Assembly: GCA_036274645.1 (NCBI GenBank)
Contig: DASUFH010000213.1
Span: 1 to 38,764, forward strand
DNA: 38,764 nt
Direction: 5' to 3'
From: DASUFH01 sp036274645
Lineage (GTDB): Bacteria > Acidobacteriota > Terriglobia > 20CM-2-55-15
Shown here piece by piece: positions 24,942 through 33,141 of this stretch (position 1 is the first letter of the stretch; the number at the start of each line of letters is the position of its first letter). The notes beneath the pieces were generated by a model. The model ran no database searches. It was not told where the DNA came from and saw only the letters and a program-made list of their open reading frames with translations. The position numbers were made by a program, and so were the translations under genes.

Positions 24942-25913
24942 ATGAGTAAGATCAAAACAGTTCAGCAGCACATCCTCGACGAGGAGCGCCTGCATCCGGG
25001 CGCGCGCGGCGATTTCACGGCGCTGCTGATGAGTCTGACCCTGGCCGCCAAGATCATCTCCCGCGAGGTGAATCAGGCGGGACTGGGACGCGTTCTCGGC
25101 GCCACCGGCGAGATCAACGTCCATGGCGAACAGGTGCAGAAACTCGATGAGTTCGCCCAGCAGATCATCGTTCGCGCCATGGGCCACGGGGGACATCTGT
25201 GCGTGATGGCGTCCGAGGAATCCGAAGACATTATTCCGATTCCGGACGGCGGACAGCGCGGCAAGTATGTGCTGATGTTCGACCCGCTCGATGGCTCATC
25301 GAACATCGATGTCAACGCCAGCATCGGCACCATCTTTTCCATCCATCGCCGGGTGACACCCGGCTCCGGAGACGGCACAGCGGCGGATTGCCTCCAGCGC
25401 GGAACCGAGCAGGTCGCGGCCGGATACTTCATTTACGGATCGAGCACGATGATGGTGTACACGACCGGACACGGCGTGGACGGATTCACACTGGATCCGA
25501 GCCTCGGGGAGTTCCTTCTTTCGCACGAAAACATCCGGATTCCGTCGCGTGGCAAGATCTACAGCATCAACGAAGGAAACGTGAAGCAGTGGGATACTCC
25601 CACCCGGCGCTACATCGACGATGTCAAGAATCGCCCCTATTCGTTGCGCTATATCGGTTCGCTCGTGTCCGATTTCCATCGGAATCTGCTGAAGGGTGGG
25701 ATCTTCCTGTACCCGGGACCCAAAGGCAAACTGCGGCTCCTCTATGAAGCGGCGCCCCTGGCGATGGTGGTTGAACAGGCGGGCGGAGCGGCGTCGACGG
25801 GAACGGAACGGATCATGGCGATCGAGCCCACATCCCTGCATCAGAAGGTACCGCTGATCATCGGCAGCAAGGAAGACGTGGCGGAATACGAGGACTATTG
25901 TCGGAAGGGATAG
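24942..25913 (+). CDS. fbp: Fructose-1,6-bisphosphatase class I
   Basis: 323 residues. Metal/phosphate motif FDPLDGSSNID is at 113-123, preceded by ASEESE with the metal-binding glutamates. GPKGKLRLLYEAAPL is the class I signature near residue 275, and SLVSDFHRNLLKGGIF is also conserved. It removes the 1-phosphate from fructose-1,6-bisphosphate in gluconeogenesis. GGAGG is about seven bases before the ATG. The gene ends at a 143-bp nested hairpin shared with the convergent fmdB-type gene. Confidence 0.96.
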   Translation: MSKIKTVQQHILDEERLHPGARGDFTALLMSLTLAAKIISREVNQAGLGRVLGATGEINVHGEQVQKLDEFAQQIIVRAMGHGGHLCVMASEESEDIIPIPDGGQRGKYVLMFDPLDGSSNIDVNASIGTIFSIHRRVTPGSGDGTAADCLQRGTEQVAAGYFIYGSSTMMVYTTGHGVDGFTLDPSLGEFLLSHENIRIPSRGKIYSINEGNVKQWDTPTRRYIDDVKNRPYSLRYIGSLVSDFHRNLLKGGIFLYPGPKGKLRLLYEAAPLAMVVEQAGGAASTGTERIMAIEPTSLHQKVPLIIGSKEDVAEYEDYCRKG

Positions 25914-25917
25914 CTTT

Positions 25918-26060
25918 CCCCGGTTGTTGATTGTTCACTGTCTATTGTCGATTGTTAAATGGACCTCTTTCATTGTTCGTTGATTCCATCGGGCCCAACG
26001 AACAATCTGAGAAGCTCATTTAACAATCGACAATAGACAATGGACAATCAACAACCGGGG
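25918..26060. repeat. 143-bp nested inverted repeat (family E)
   Basis: Outer arms of 44 bp (25918-25961 and 26017-26060) differ at only two positions and start CCCCGGTTGTTGATTGTTCA. An inner 11-bp perfect pair is ATTGTTCGTTG / CAACGAACAAT. The arms are AT-richer than the genome and rich in ATTGT-like words (TATTGTCGATTGTTAAATG). It lies between the convergent 3' ends of fbp and the FmdB-type gene. Confidence 0.85.
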
Positions 26061-26084
26061 ACCCCGACGGGAGGTTATTCCAGC

Positions 26085-26330
26085 TTAGTCCGTCATCCCG
26101 CACATGCCCGGACGTTCGGCGCCACAGGCGCCACAGCCACCGCCGTCGCTCATCTGCCGCGCAAACGATTCCGACGAATCCGAACCGCCCCCCGCCACGG
26201 CGAACACCGACAACTGCTTTTCCACCCGCTTGCTGCCGCATTTCGCGCAATCGGTTTTCGAATCATGACGCGGAACGATGCGTTCGAACGGGTGGCCGCA
26301 ATCCTGACAGATGTATTCAAAAATCGGCAT
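26085..26330 (-). CDS. FmdB-type zinc-ribbon protein
   Basis: 81 residues. MPIFEYICQDCGHPFE with Cys8 and Cys11, then DCAKCGSKRVEK with Cys28 and Cys31, makes the four-cysteine zinc ribbon of the FmdB/CxxC_CXXC_SSSS family. The tail is Gly/Cys rich (GGGCGACGAERPGMCG), probably binding metal or disordered. The family name comes from a regulator next to formamidase; most members have no proven role. GAGG before the start lies across the stop of the preceding TolB-like gene, 10 bases away, so it is the last gene of that operon. Confidence 0.9.
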   Translation of the reverse strand: MPIFEYICQDCGHPFERIVPRHDSKTDCAKCGSKRVEKQLSVFAVAGGGSDSSESFARQMSDGGGCGACGAERPGMCGMTD

Positions 26331-26340
26331 GGGTTGAACC

Positions 26341-27405
26341 TCAGCGGCCCTGGGGATTGTCGACCCAGTCCGCGGTAAAGATGTTGATATCGCCTTTGCG
26401 GCTGGAAACCCAGATCAGCTTCTTGCCGTCGTTGGTAAACATGGGGAACGCGTCGAAACCCTCGTCGAACGTGATCTGCTCCATCGGGCCGCCGTTGCGA
26501 TCGATCAGGTACAGATCGAAGTTCGGAATTCCCCGGCTCTTGTTGTTCACATCGGACGAAAAGATGATCTGGCGCCCGTTGGGATGAAAGTACGGCGCAA
26601 AGTTCGCCGCGCCGTTGGATGTCAGCTGCTTCACCTGAGACCCGTCGGCGCGCATCAGCATGATCTCCATCTGCGACGGCATGACCAGTTCCCGGGCAAA
26701 CAGTTCCTTGTAGCGGGCAATCTCCTCGGCGGTTGCCGGACGGTTGGCGCGCCAGACGATCCACTGGCCGTCCTGTGAGTAGAATGCCCCGCCGTCGTAG
26801 CCCAGTCCGACGGTGAGCCGGCGCTGGTCGGAGCCGTCGACGTTCATTTCATACAGCTCGAGATCTCCGTCGCGAGCCGATGTGAAAAGGATTTTCCTGC
26901 CGTCGGGAGAGACCACACCTTCGGCGTCATATCCGTCCGTGGTGGTCAGGCGTTTCAGATCGGAACCGTCGGGCTTGGCGGAAAAGATGTCAAAGGTCCG
27001 GAAAATCGGCCAGACGTAGCCGTTCGACCGGTCGGGATTGGGCGGGCAATCCGGACCGCCGAGATGGGTGGACGCATAAATCACTCGCTTGCCGTTTGGA
27101 GTAAAGAAGCCACAGGTGGTGCGGCCCAGTCCGCTGGAGAGGCGTTTCACGTCGGAACCGTCGAGGTTCATCGTGAACATCTGATCGCATTTGTACGGCT
27201 CGCGGGTGGATTGAAAAATGATCTTTTTCCCGTCGAACGAGAAGTACGCCTCCGCGTTCTCGCCTCCGAACGTGAGTTGCCGGATGTTCCGCAGATGGGA
27301 TTCCTTTGCGGCCGCCGGCGTTTGCGCGACGCTCCAGATACTGACCGCGCCTGCAGCGAGAGCGGCGAACACAATCAAGCGGAAACGGCCATACCAATTC
27401 TTCAT
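26341..27405 (-). CDS. Exported TolB-like PD40 beta-propeller protein
   Basis: 354 residues, with signal peptide (LIVFAALAAGAVSIWSVAQ). The propeller shows repeated WD40-like/PD40 units: AYFSFDGKKIIFQSTR, FFTPNGKRVIYAST, GVVSPDGRKILFTSARDGDL, YEMNVDGSDQRRLTVGLGYD, APYFHPNGRQIIFSSD, PMFTNDGKKLIWVSS. It has no protease domain. The ATG overlaps the M28 peptidase stop by four bases (ATGA), so it is translated with it and may present or bind the same peptides or surface. Binding partner unknown. Confidence 0.88.
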   Translation of the reverse strand: MKNWYGRFRLIVFAALAAGAVSIWSVAQTPAAAKESHLRNIRQLTFGGENAEAYFSFDGKKIIFQSTREPYKCDQMFTMNLDGSDVKRLSSGLGRTTCGFFTPNGKRVIYASTHLGGPDCPPNPDRSNGYVWPIFRTFDIFSAKPDGSDLKRLTTTDGYDAEGVVSPDGRKILFTSARDGDLELYEMNVDGSDQRRLTVGLGYDGGAFYSQDGQWIVWRANRPATAEEIARYKELFARELVMPSQMEIMLMRADGSQVKQLTSNGAANFAPYFHPNGRQIIFSSDVNNKSRGIPNFDLYLIDRNGGPMEQITFDEGFDAFPMFTNDGKKLIWVSSRKGDINIFTADWVDNPQGR

Positions 27406-29252
27406 TGCCTGATCCCCAGGGTAACGTTCACACGCGTCTTCTGCCCGGCCCGCTCAATGACGACTTCCACGATATCGCCGGCCTGCTTGGACTGAAGCGC
27501 GTAAGTAAAATCGTAAAGATTTCCGATCGGCTTGTGGTCGAACTCCGTCATGAGATCGCCCGCTTTCAAGCCGGCTTTGGCCGCCGGACTTCCCGCGCGA
27601 ACGTCTGCGAACAGAACACCCTTGGCGTCGTCGCTGAAATCGGGCACCGATCCGAAGTACGGACCATAACCTCCGCCGGAGCCGGTTCCGGCGGCTCGCG
27701 TGGGCTCGACGACCTCCACATACGTCAGCCGGACGGGCTCATCCGCAATCCGCAGAGCGACGCGATAGGCCAGCGTGACGACCTCGATGGCGCCGGTGGG
27801 ATTGATTTTATCGGCCGTATCGGAGGGCCGGTGATAATCCGCGTGCAGCCCGGTGAAGAAGAACAGAACAGGCACGTGTTTGCCGACAAACGAGGCGTGG
27901 TCGCTTGAGGCGTTGCCCGACTCCGAATAATCGAGTTTCACTCCAAGCGGCTGGCTCGCCTCCTCCAGCCAGCCCTTGAACGGCGCCGCCGTGCCGACGC
28001 CGCCGATGAACAGCCTGTCGTCCTTCATCCGGCCGATCATGTCGAAATTCAGCATGGCCGTAATTTTGTCCAGCGGGGCGAGCGGATGGCCGACGAAATA
28101 TCCGGAACCCAACAGCCCGAGTTCCTCGCCGGCAAAGGTTACAAACATGAGCGAGCGTTTGAACGCCTGGGGATTCTTCGCGGCGGCGGCGGCGAACTCC
28201 ATCACACCCGCAGAGCCGGAAGCGTTATCGTCGGCGCCGTGATGAATCCTGCCGATCTCCGAAGGCGCCAGGGAATGCTGGTCGCCCAGGCCAAGGTGAT
28301 CGTAGTGCGCTCCGACAACAATCCACTCATTCCGCAGCCGGGCATCGGAACCGGTCAGAGTCGCCACCACATTGCGAACCGGCTTGCGAACGCGCTGGAG
28401 ATCCGCGGTCAAACGCACACGGATATTCGGCGCTTCAAACGACTGTGGCTTGAGGTCGCGATCCATCTGGCGCTGGATGGCGGCCAGGTCCTTCCCTATT
28501 TTCTGAAATGCGGCCAGGATCGGCGCCTGACGGACGTGCATCGCCACGATGCCGGTGTTGTCCGATTCCGCGTTGCGCGTCGCTTCGCCCACCGTATCGG
28601 GATCCGCGGTGTGATTCACCGGATCGGTCATGAAAATGATGCCGCGGGCCTGATGCTGCCGGGCGTTGACTGCCTTGTTGATGAAGGTTGCGTGACGCGT
28701 GTTGTTGGTCCCGTCGAACGGACTCTTCGGATCCAGTTCCTGGGGCTCATGCCGGAAAACGACGACAACCTTACCCTTCACATCGACGCCGGCGTAATCG
28801 TCCCAGTGCAGTTCCGGCGCGGTAATACCGTACCCCGCAAACACCAGGGACGACGAAACCGATTCCGCGCTGGAAAAGGCGATGGGGACAAAGTCGGAAC
28901 TGCTGGCAAGCGGGACGCCGTCCAGCGTGAGCGCGTTGGAGGGACCGAACTTGATGCCGGTGGTGAGCTCAAATGTCTGGAAATACGTTCCGCGATCTCC
29001 ACCGGGCTTCAGGCCCAGATCGCGAAACTGCGCCGCGATGTAGTCGGCAGCCTTCTCCAGCTCCGGCGAACCGCTTGCCCGCCCGGCCAGTTCATCCGAC
29101 GCGAGATAATTGACACGCTGCTGATAACGCTCGGCGGAGAGGCCGGCAACCGCGCGGGATTCCTGGATCGCGGGCCGCGCGGCAACACCGGCGCACAGGC
29201 CAACCCAAAACAACAGACCAACAAACAGCGCCGAACGCTGTCGAGTGTTCAT
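27402..29252 (-). CDS. Exported M28 peptidase with PA and PDZ domains
   Basis: 616 residues with a signal peptide (ALFVGLLFWVGLCAGVAARP). A protease-associated domain occupies about residues 115-260. The M28 zinc domain follows, with GAHYDHLG, HHGADDNASGSAG, FAGEELGLLGSG, NFDMIGR and the final His in YHRPSDTADK. A C-terminal PDZ domain (~520-615) has PYFGSVPDF, GVLFADVRAGSPAAKAGLKA and GDLMTEFDHKPI. It is likely a periplasmic or secreted aminopeptidase. GGAG precedes the ATG by nine bases. It heads the operon M28 / TolB-like / FmdB-type. Confidence 0.92.
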   Translation of the reverse strand: MNTRQRSALFVGLLFWVGLCAGVAARPAIQESRAVAGLSAERYQQRVNYLASDELAGRASGSPELEKAADYIAAQFRDLGLKPGGDRGTYFQTFELTTGIKFGPSNALTLDGVPLASSSDFVPIAFSSAESVSSSLVFAGYGITAPELHWDDYAGVDVKGKVVVVFRHEPQELDPKSPFDGTNNTRHATFINKAVNARQHQARGIIFMTDPVNHTADPDTVGEATRNAESDNTGIVAMHVRQAPILAAFQKIGKDLAAIQRQMDRDLKPQSFEAPNIRVRLTADLQRVRKPVRNVVATLTGSDARLRNEWIVVGAHYDHLGLGDQHSLAPSEIGRIHHGADDNASGSAGVMEFAAAAAKNPQAFKRSLMFVTFAGEELGLLGSGYFVGHPLAPLDKITAMLNFDMIGRMKDDRLFIGGVGTAAPFKGWLEEASQPLGVKLDYSESGNASSDHASFVGKHVPVLFFFTGLHADYHRPSDTADKINPTGAIEVVTLAYRVALRIADEPVRLTYVEVVEPTRAAGTGSGGGYGPYFGSVPDFSDDAKGVLFADVRAGSPAAKAGLKAGDLMTEFDHKPIGNLYDFTYALQSKQAGDIVEVVIERAGQKTRVNVTLGIRQ

Positions 29253-29366
29253 AAGACTGCTCCGACTGAGATTCCTGCGGCCGGGAGGCGATGGTTGAAG
29301 CCGTCCGGACCGCCAGATTCATTGGACTCCGCTTCCGGCTTTCGGAAGCGCCCTCGGCTACGGTCG

Positions 29367-29657
29367 CTAACCGACCACGACCCCGGAGTCCCTGAATTCC
29401 GACAGCGACTCGGGCTCACGAGCGAGCCGGCGTCTTACAGCGATGACCGCAAGATAACGCACCAGGAACCCATATGGAACGATGAGTGAAAAGACGATGA
29501 CGCTGGCGCGAAAGTAATCGTTGACCACCAGGACGATGGGAGCGCCGATGAACGCCAGCCAGAGACGGTTGAAGAACGCGCCCGCCGGCTCATGACGGCG
29601 CCACCATGCGGTGGCTTCCACAGCGGAGATGACGTATCGGGGCTCAGGCTCCGACAT
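29367..29657 (-). CDS. Small membrane protein of unknown function
   Basis: 96 residues with two hydrophobic segments (LWLAFIGAPIVLVVNDYF and ASVIVFSLIVPYGFLVRYLA) and a basic, acidic-tailed C-terminus. Its start overlaps the end of the winged-helix gene by 14 bases and has GGGAG nine bases upstream within that gene, so they are co-expressed. Family not recognised. Confidence 0.65.
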   Translation of the reverse strand: MSEPEPRYVISAVEATAWWRRHEPAGAFFNRLWLAFIGAPIVLVVNDYFRASVIVFSLIVPYGFLVRYLAVIAVRRRLAREPESLSEFRDSGVVVG

Positions 29658-30918
29658 TGACGTGCGCTCCCTTGCCCCAGAATACCTTGAGCTGTCGGAT
29701 GCCCGTCATTTGATGAGGACCGTAATCGAGTCCCTGTAGCCGTATTTCGCCAAGGTTAGCCCGAATAAAGGTGGCCAGGGCGTCCGCCTGCTTCCGGACG
29801 AGCTTTTCCAGGGGCTTGGGAGCGTCCTCGAATAAGACCGAATCCACGTTGTGGTCGGATTCGTTCCACTCCCACACGCCGATAACCTGACCGTTGCGAA
29901 CGATCGTCGCCAGAGGATCGTTGATCAGCTTGCCCTTCCACCGGGAAAACGGCTTGTCGGCGTGTTCGTTTCGAACGAAGCGGTCGACGATTTCGCGCTG
30001 GCCCTTGAGATACATGTCCCGATACGGGATGAAGCTGAGAACGGGTTCATCCGGTGTGAACGAATGCAACGCGTCCAGATCGGCCTCGCTGATCATGTAC
30101 TCTTCCTTCGAGCCCTCTACGAACACCGGTATCAGCTTCGGTTTGACTTCCGATACAGCGCGAATCGCGTCGGTGACGTTGACTCCCGCCCACCAGGCAA
30201 AATCCCGGACCCGGGCCGGCGCTTCCGCCTTGAAATACTGGGCAGCCAGCTTGGCGCAGGCTTCCTGGCTCCGCATTTCGAAAGGATCGACCTCGGGAAG
30301 AACGCTGGAGAGCAGAGCGTAGGAATAGTCGGTGGAATCCAGACGGCGCCTGGTATGGGTCTTGACGATGCGTCCGTCCTCCTTGAGGAGGTTGATGGAC
30401 AGCGAAAGACTGTTGCTGAAGCCGATGCGCTTCAATTCGGGACCGAAGTCCTTGATCAGCGTGGCGGGAACGGCGCGGGCCAGTTGATCGGTGCTGCGAG
30501 TACCCCCCTCGAGGGCCCTCAGCACACTGACCTTCAGCTTTTCCATGTCCCCTTCGGATATCGGCATCTGCGACCGCGCCTGCTTGGCAAGCTCCGTAAA
30601 CGTGTGGGAACGGATTCGCAGGGCGATGGCGGCCTGTTCGCGAGGAACCAGCATGGTGCATCCGCGCAAGGTTTCCAGCTGAACCAGCTTCTTCTCGTCG
30701 AACACCAGGCGGTTCAGATCTTCCGCCTTGAACCCTGTCATTCGCGCCCATAAAGACAGGTAGGGCGTCGAGCAACCGGGCGAATAGATCCATCCGGACG
30801 CTTTAATCAGTTCCAGAATGTCTTTCGAAGGAAACGGACGGTCCAGATATTGGCGCCGCATCCTCCAGCTATTCAGAAGTTGGAGGGTTAACGGTTTCTT
30901 ACTTTTTGGGGTTGCCAT
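29644..30918 (-). CDS. Winged-helix DNA-binding protein, AlkZ/YcaQ-like superfamily
   Basis: 424 residues. The layout matches the HTH_42 (AlkZ/YcaQ) superfamily of DNA glycosylases that unhook interstrand crosslinks: WRMRRQYLDRPF at the N-terminus, LETLRGCTMLVPREQAAI, WINGED-HELIX-like GTRSTDQLARAVPATLI..FGPELKRIGF, and a C-terminal beta region with SFIPYRDMYLKG, DPLATIVRNGQVIGVWEW. The expected catalytic Gln-x-Gln after the first helix pair is not present; the position reads WIYSPGCSTPYLSLWAR. Some members lack it, so glycosylase activity is uncertain. It is the first gene of a unit with the small membrane protein. ATG 30918 follows a weak TAGGT. Confidence 0.8.
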   Translation of the reverse strand: MATPKSKKPLTLQLLNSWRMRRQYLDRPFPSKDILELIKASGWIYSPGCSTPYLSLWARMTGFKAEDLNRLVFDEKKLVQLETLRGCTMLVPREQAAIALRIRSHTFTELAKQARSQMPISEGDMEKLKVSVLRALEGGTRSTDQLARAVPATLIKDFGPELKRIGFSNSLSLSINLLKEDGRIVKTHTRRRLDSTDYSYALLSSVLPEVDPFEMRSQEACAKLAAQYFKAEAPARVRDFAWWAGVNVTDAIRAVSEVKPKLIPVFVEGSKEEYMISEADLDALHSFTPDEPVLSFIPYRDMYLKGQREIVDRFVRNEHADKPFSRWKGKLINDPLATIVRNGQVIGVWEWNESDHNVDSVLFEDAPKPLEKLVRKQADALATFIRANLGEIRLQGLDYGPHQMTGIRQLKVFWGKGAHVNVGA

Positions 30919-31031
30919 ACCTAAAGATATGTGTTTTCAAGCGGCTATCGGTCTCCAGGCCGGATCTATTCGCTATGCTAAACTCGTGTGCGGTCAGCGA
31001 TTATTTTAGGTTTTCGCATCCGGAGATGTCA

Positions 31032-31073
31032 ATGGATCATACGGCAAACCATCGTTCCGGCCGACTTCGATGA
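31032..31073 (+). CDS. Possible 13-residue leader peptide before the cyclase gene
   Basis: ATG 31032 encodes MDHTANHRSGRLR and its TGA overlaps the cyclase ATG as ATGA. GGAG lies seven bases upstream, whereas the cyclase ATG itself has no ribosome site. This arrangement could make cyclase translation depend on the mini-ORF. Too short to support by composition. Confidence 0.35.
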   Translation: MDHTANHRSGRLR

Positions 31074-31699
31074 TCTACGACGTCACCGTACCGATCACGC
31101 CATCGCTTCCCGTCTGGCCGACGGATCCGGCCGTTCGCCTGACGTCCCAGTCCTTTCCCTCCAGTGACGGAACCTACAGGATCCGGGTCACGAACATCGA
31201 AATGGGATCGCATACGGGAACCCATATCGACGCGCCATACCACTTCATCGAGGGCGGTCGCACGCTCGATGCGACTCCCCTGGACCAGCTGGTCGGCCCC
31301 GCGCAAGTCGTACCGATCCCCGGGGTGCGATCCATTACGCGGCGTGGTCTCGCAAACGTGCAGTTCGGCGCCGAACGCATTCTTTTCAAGACCGACAACT
31401 CCGACCATTGGAAGGACGGCCGGTTCCACGAAAACTTTGTCTATCTCGAACCGGATGCCGCAGAATTGCTCGTGGAGCGCGGCGTCAGGCTGGTGGGGAT
31501 CGACTACCTGTCGATCGACGCGTTCCATTCGGAAAACCATCCCAGCCATTTCGTCCTGCTGGGAAGGAACGCCGTCATTCTGGAAGGGCTCGATCTGAGC
31601 CAAATCGCGCCCGGCCTTTATCACATGACCGCGCTTCCGCTCCATATCATCGGAGCCGATGGCGCGCCGGCGCGGGTCATTCTGGAAAACGATCGCTGA
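31070..31699 (+). CDS. Cyclase-family metal hydrolase (KynB-like)
   Basis: 209 residues. The diagnostic motif HTGTHIDAPYHF is at 48-59 with metal ligands His48, His52 and Asp54. VTVPITPSLPVWPTDP at the N-terminus and DYLSIDAFHSENHPSHFVLL near residue 145 (further His ligands) also fit. The family includes kynurenine formamidase and other N-formyl or lactone hydrolases. No tryptophan-degradation genes are adjacent, so the substrate is open. It starts right after a putative leader ORF, and enolase follows after 56 bases. Confidence 0.88.
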   Translation: MIYDVTVPITPSLPVWPTDPAVRLTSQSFPSSDGTYRIRVTNIEMGSHTGTHIDAPYHFIEGGRTLDATPLDQLVGPAQVVPIPGVRSITRRGLANVQFGAERILFKTDNSDHWKDGRFHENFVYLEPDAAELLVERGVRLVGIDYLSIDAFHSENHPSHFVLLGRNAVILEGLDLSQIAPGLYHMTALPLHIIGADGAPARVILENDR

Positions 31700-31755
31700 C
31701 CGCTGCGGCGGACCCGTTTCTCAGCCGCGTCGGCTAAACATCCTCAGAGACATAT

Positions 31756-33024
31756 ATGCGGATTCAACAGATCAAAGCGCGCGAAGTTCTCGATTCCCGG
31801 GGTAATCCCACCGTCGAAGTCGATTGCATCCTTGAAGGCGGCGCTCAGGGCCGGTCCATTGTTCCGTCGGGCGCCTCCACGGGAGAGCACGAGGCGCTCG
31901 AACTGCGCGATGGCGACAAGAAGCGCTATCTCGGCAAAGGCGTGCTCAAGGCCGTCAACAACGTCAACCAGAAGATTGCGCCTGCGCTGGCGGGTTCGGA
32001 CGCGACATATCAGTCGCGCATCGACCAGCTCATGCTTGCCCTCGACAACACCAAGAACAAGTCGAACCTCGGCGCCAACGCCATGCTGGGCGTTTCCATG
32101 GCCGTGGCCCGCGCCGCGGCGCAATCCCACGGCCTGCCCCTGTTCCGTTATATCGGCGGCGTGGACGCCTGCACACTCCCGGTCCCGATGATGAACATCA
32201 TCAACGGCGGGGCGCACGCGGACAACAACCTCGACCTGCAGGAATTCATGATCGTCCCGGCGGGCGCGCCGAATTTCCCTGAGGCGCTCCGGATGGGCGC
32301 CGAGGTGTTCCACAACCTGAAGTCCATTCTGCACAAGCGTGGCCGCAGCACGGCGGTGGGCGACGAAGGCGGGTTTGCGCCGAATGTCCAGTCCACCGAA
32401 GAAGCCATCGAACTGATCCTGGAAGCCGTCTCGGCCGCCGGCTACCGCCCCGGCAGCGACGTGAGCATCGCGCTGGACGCCGCCGCCAGCGAGTTCTATT
32501 CCAACGGGCGATACGTGTTCAAAAAGTCCGACAAGTCCGAGAAAACCGCCGCCCAGATGGTCGAACTCTACGCCGGGTGGATCGGCAAATACCCGATCGT
32601 CTCGATTGAAGACGGACTCGCTGAAGACGACTGGGACGGCTGGCGGCTCCTGACCCGGGAATTGGGCGCGAAGACACAACTGGTCGGCGACGATCTTTTC
32701 GTGACCAGCACGGCGCGGCTCGCTCAAGGCATGGGGATGGGTGTGGCCAACGCGATCCTGATCAAGGTGAATCAAATCGGGACACTGACCGAAACGCTGG
32801 ACGCGATCAAGATGGCGCAGAAGGCGATGTATGGCGTGGTGATTTCCCACCGGTCCGGAGAAAGCGAGGACACATTCATCGCCGATCTCGCCGTGGCCAC
32901 CAACGCCGGACAGATCAAGACCGGTTCGGTCTCACGCACCGACCGCATTGCGAAGTACAACCAGCTGCTGCGCATCAATGAGGAGTTGGGCGCGCAGGCG
33001 GTGTATCCGGGCCGGGTGCGTTAA
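31756..33024 (+). CDS. eno: Enolase
   Basis: 422 residues, full length for the family. It converts 2-phosphoglycerate to phosphoenolpyruvate in glycolysis. Seen are ARE VLDSRGNPTVEVD near the N-terminus, MGAEVFHNL, GDEGGFAPN, the Mg ligands in IALDAAASEFY, SIEDGLAEDDW and VGDDLFVTS, the catalytic lysine in ILIKVNQIGT, and SHRSGESEDTFIADLAV. All are intact. No strong ribosome site precedes ATG 31756. It converges with rlpA across a palindromic element. Confidence 0.97.
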   Translation: MRIQQIKAREVLDSRGNPTVEVDCILEGGAQGRSIVPSGASTGEHEALELRDGDKKRYLGKGVLKAVNNVNQKIAPALAGSDATYQSRIDQLMLALDNTKNKSNLGANAMLGVSMAVARAAAQSHGLPLFRYIGGVDACTLPVPMMNIINGGAHADNNLDLQEFMIVPAGAPNFPEALRMGAEVFHNLKSILHKRGRSTAVGDEGGFAPNVQSTEEAIELILEAVSAAGYRPGSDVSIALDAAASEFYSNGRYVFKKSDKSEKTAAQMVELYAGWIGKYPIVSIEDGLAEDDWDGWRLLTRELGAKTQLVGDDLFVTSTARLAQGMGMGVANAILIKVNQIGTLTETLDAIKMAQKAMYGVVISHRSGESEDTFIADLAVATNAGQIKTGSVSRTDRIAKYNQLLRINEELGAQAVYPGRVR

Positions 33025-33033
33025 CGCGCGCCT

Positions 33034-33132
33034 GGGAAATTCGGGGACAAGACCCCTAATAATTCGCCGGCATTCTCCAATTCCCTGACATATTCTTGCG
33101 CGAATTATCAGGGGTCTGTCCCCGAATTTCCC
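33034..33132. repeat. Imperfect inverted repeat (family B-like)
   Basis: Left arm 33034-33067 (GGGAAATTCGGGGACAAGAC... ending AATTCGC) pairs with right arm 33100-33132 (GCGAATTATCAGGGGTCTGT...), with one indel and one mismatch, around a 32-bp spacer. Both arms contain GGGACA(A)GACCCC. The outer GGG-AATT and inner TTCGC resemble the 3852 hairpin, suggesting one broad family. It sits between convergent eno and rlpA. Confidence 0.75.
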
Positions 33133-33141
33133 ATCGACCGT

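Noticed and set aside
25918..26060. CRISPR leader or short array suggested by repeated ATTGT words
   Set aside because: There are no regular repeats with unique spacers; the words belong to two inverted arms.
28086..29489. A 467-codon plus-strand open frame opposite the M28 peptidase
   Set aside because: Antisense shadow of a clear peptidase frame.
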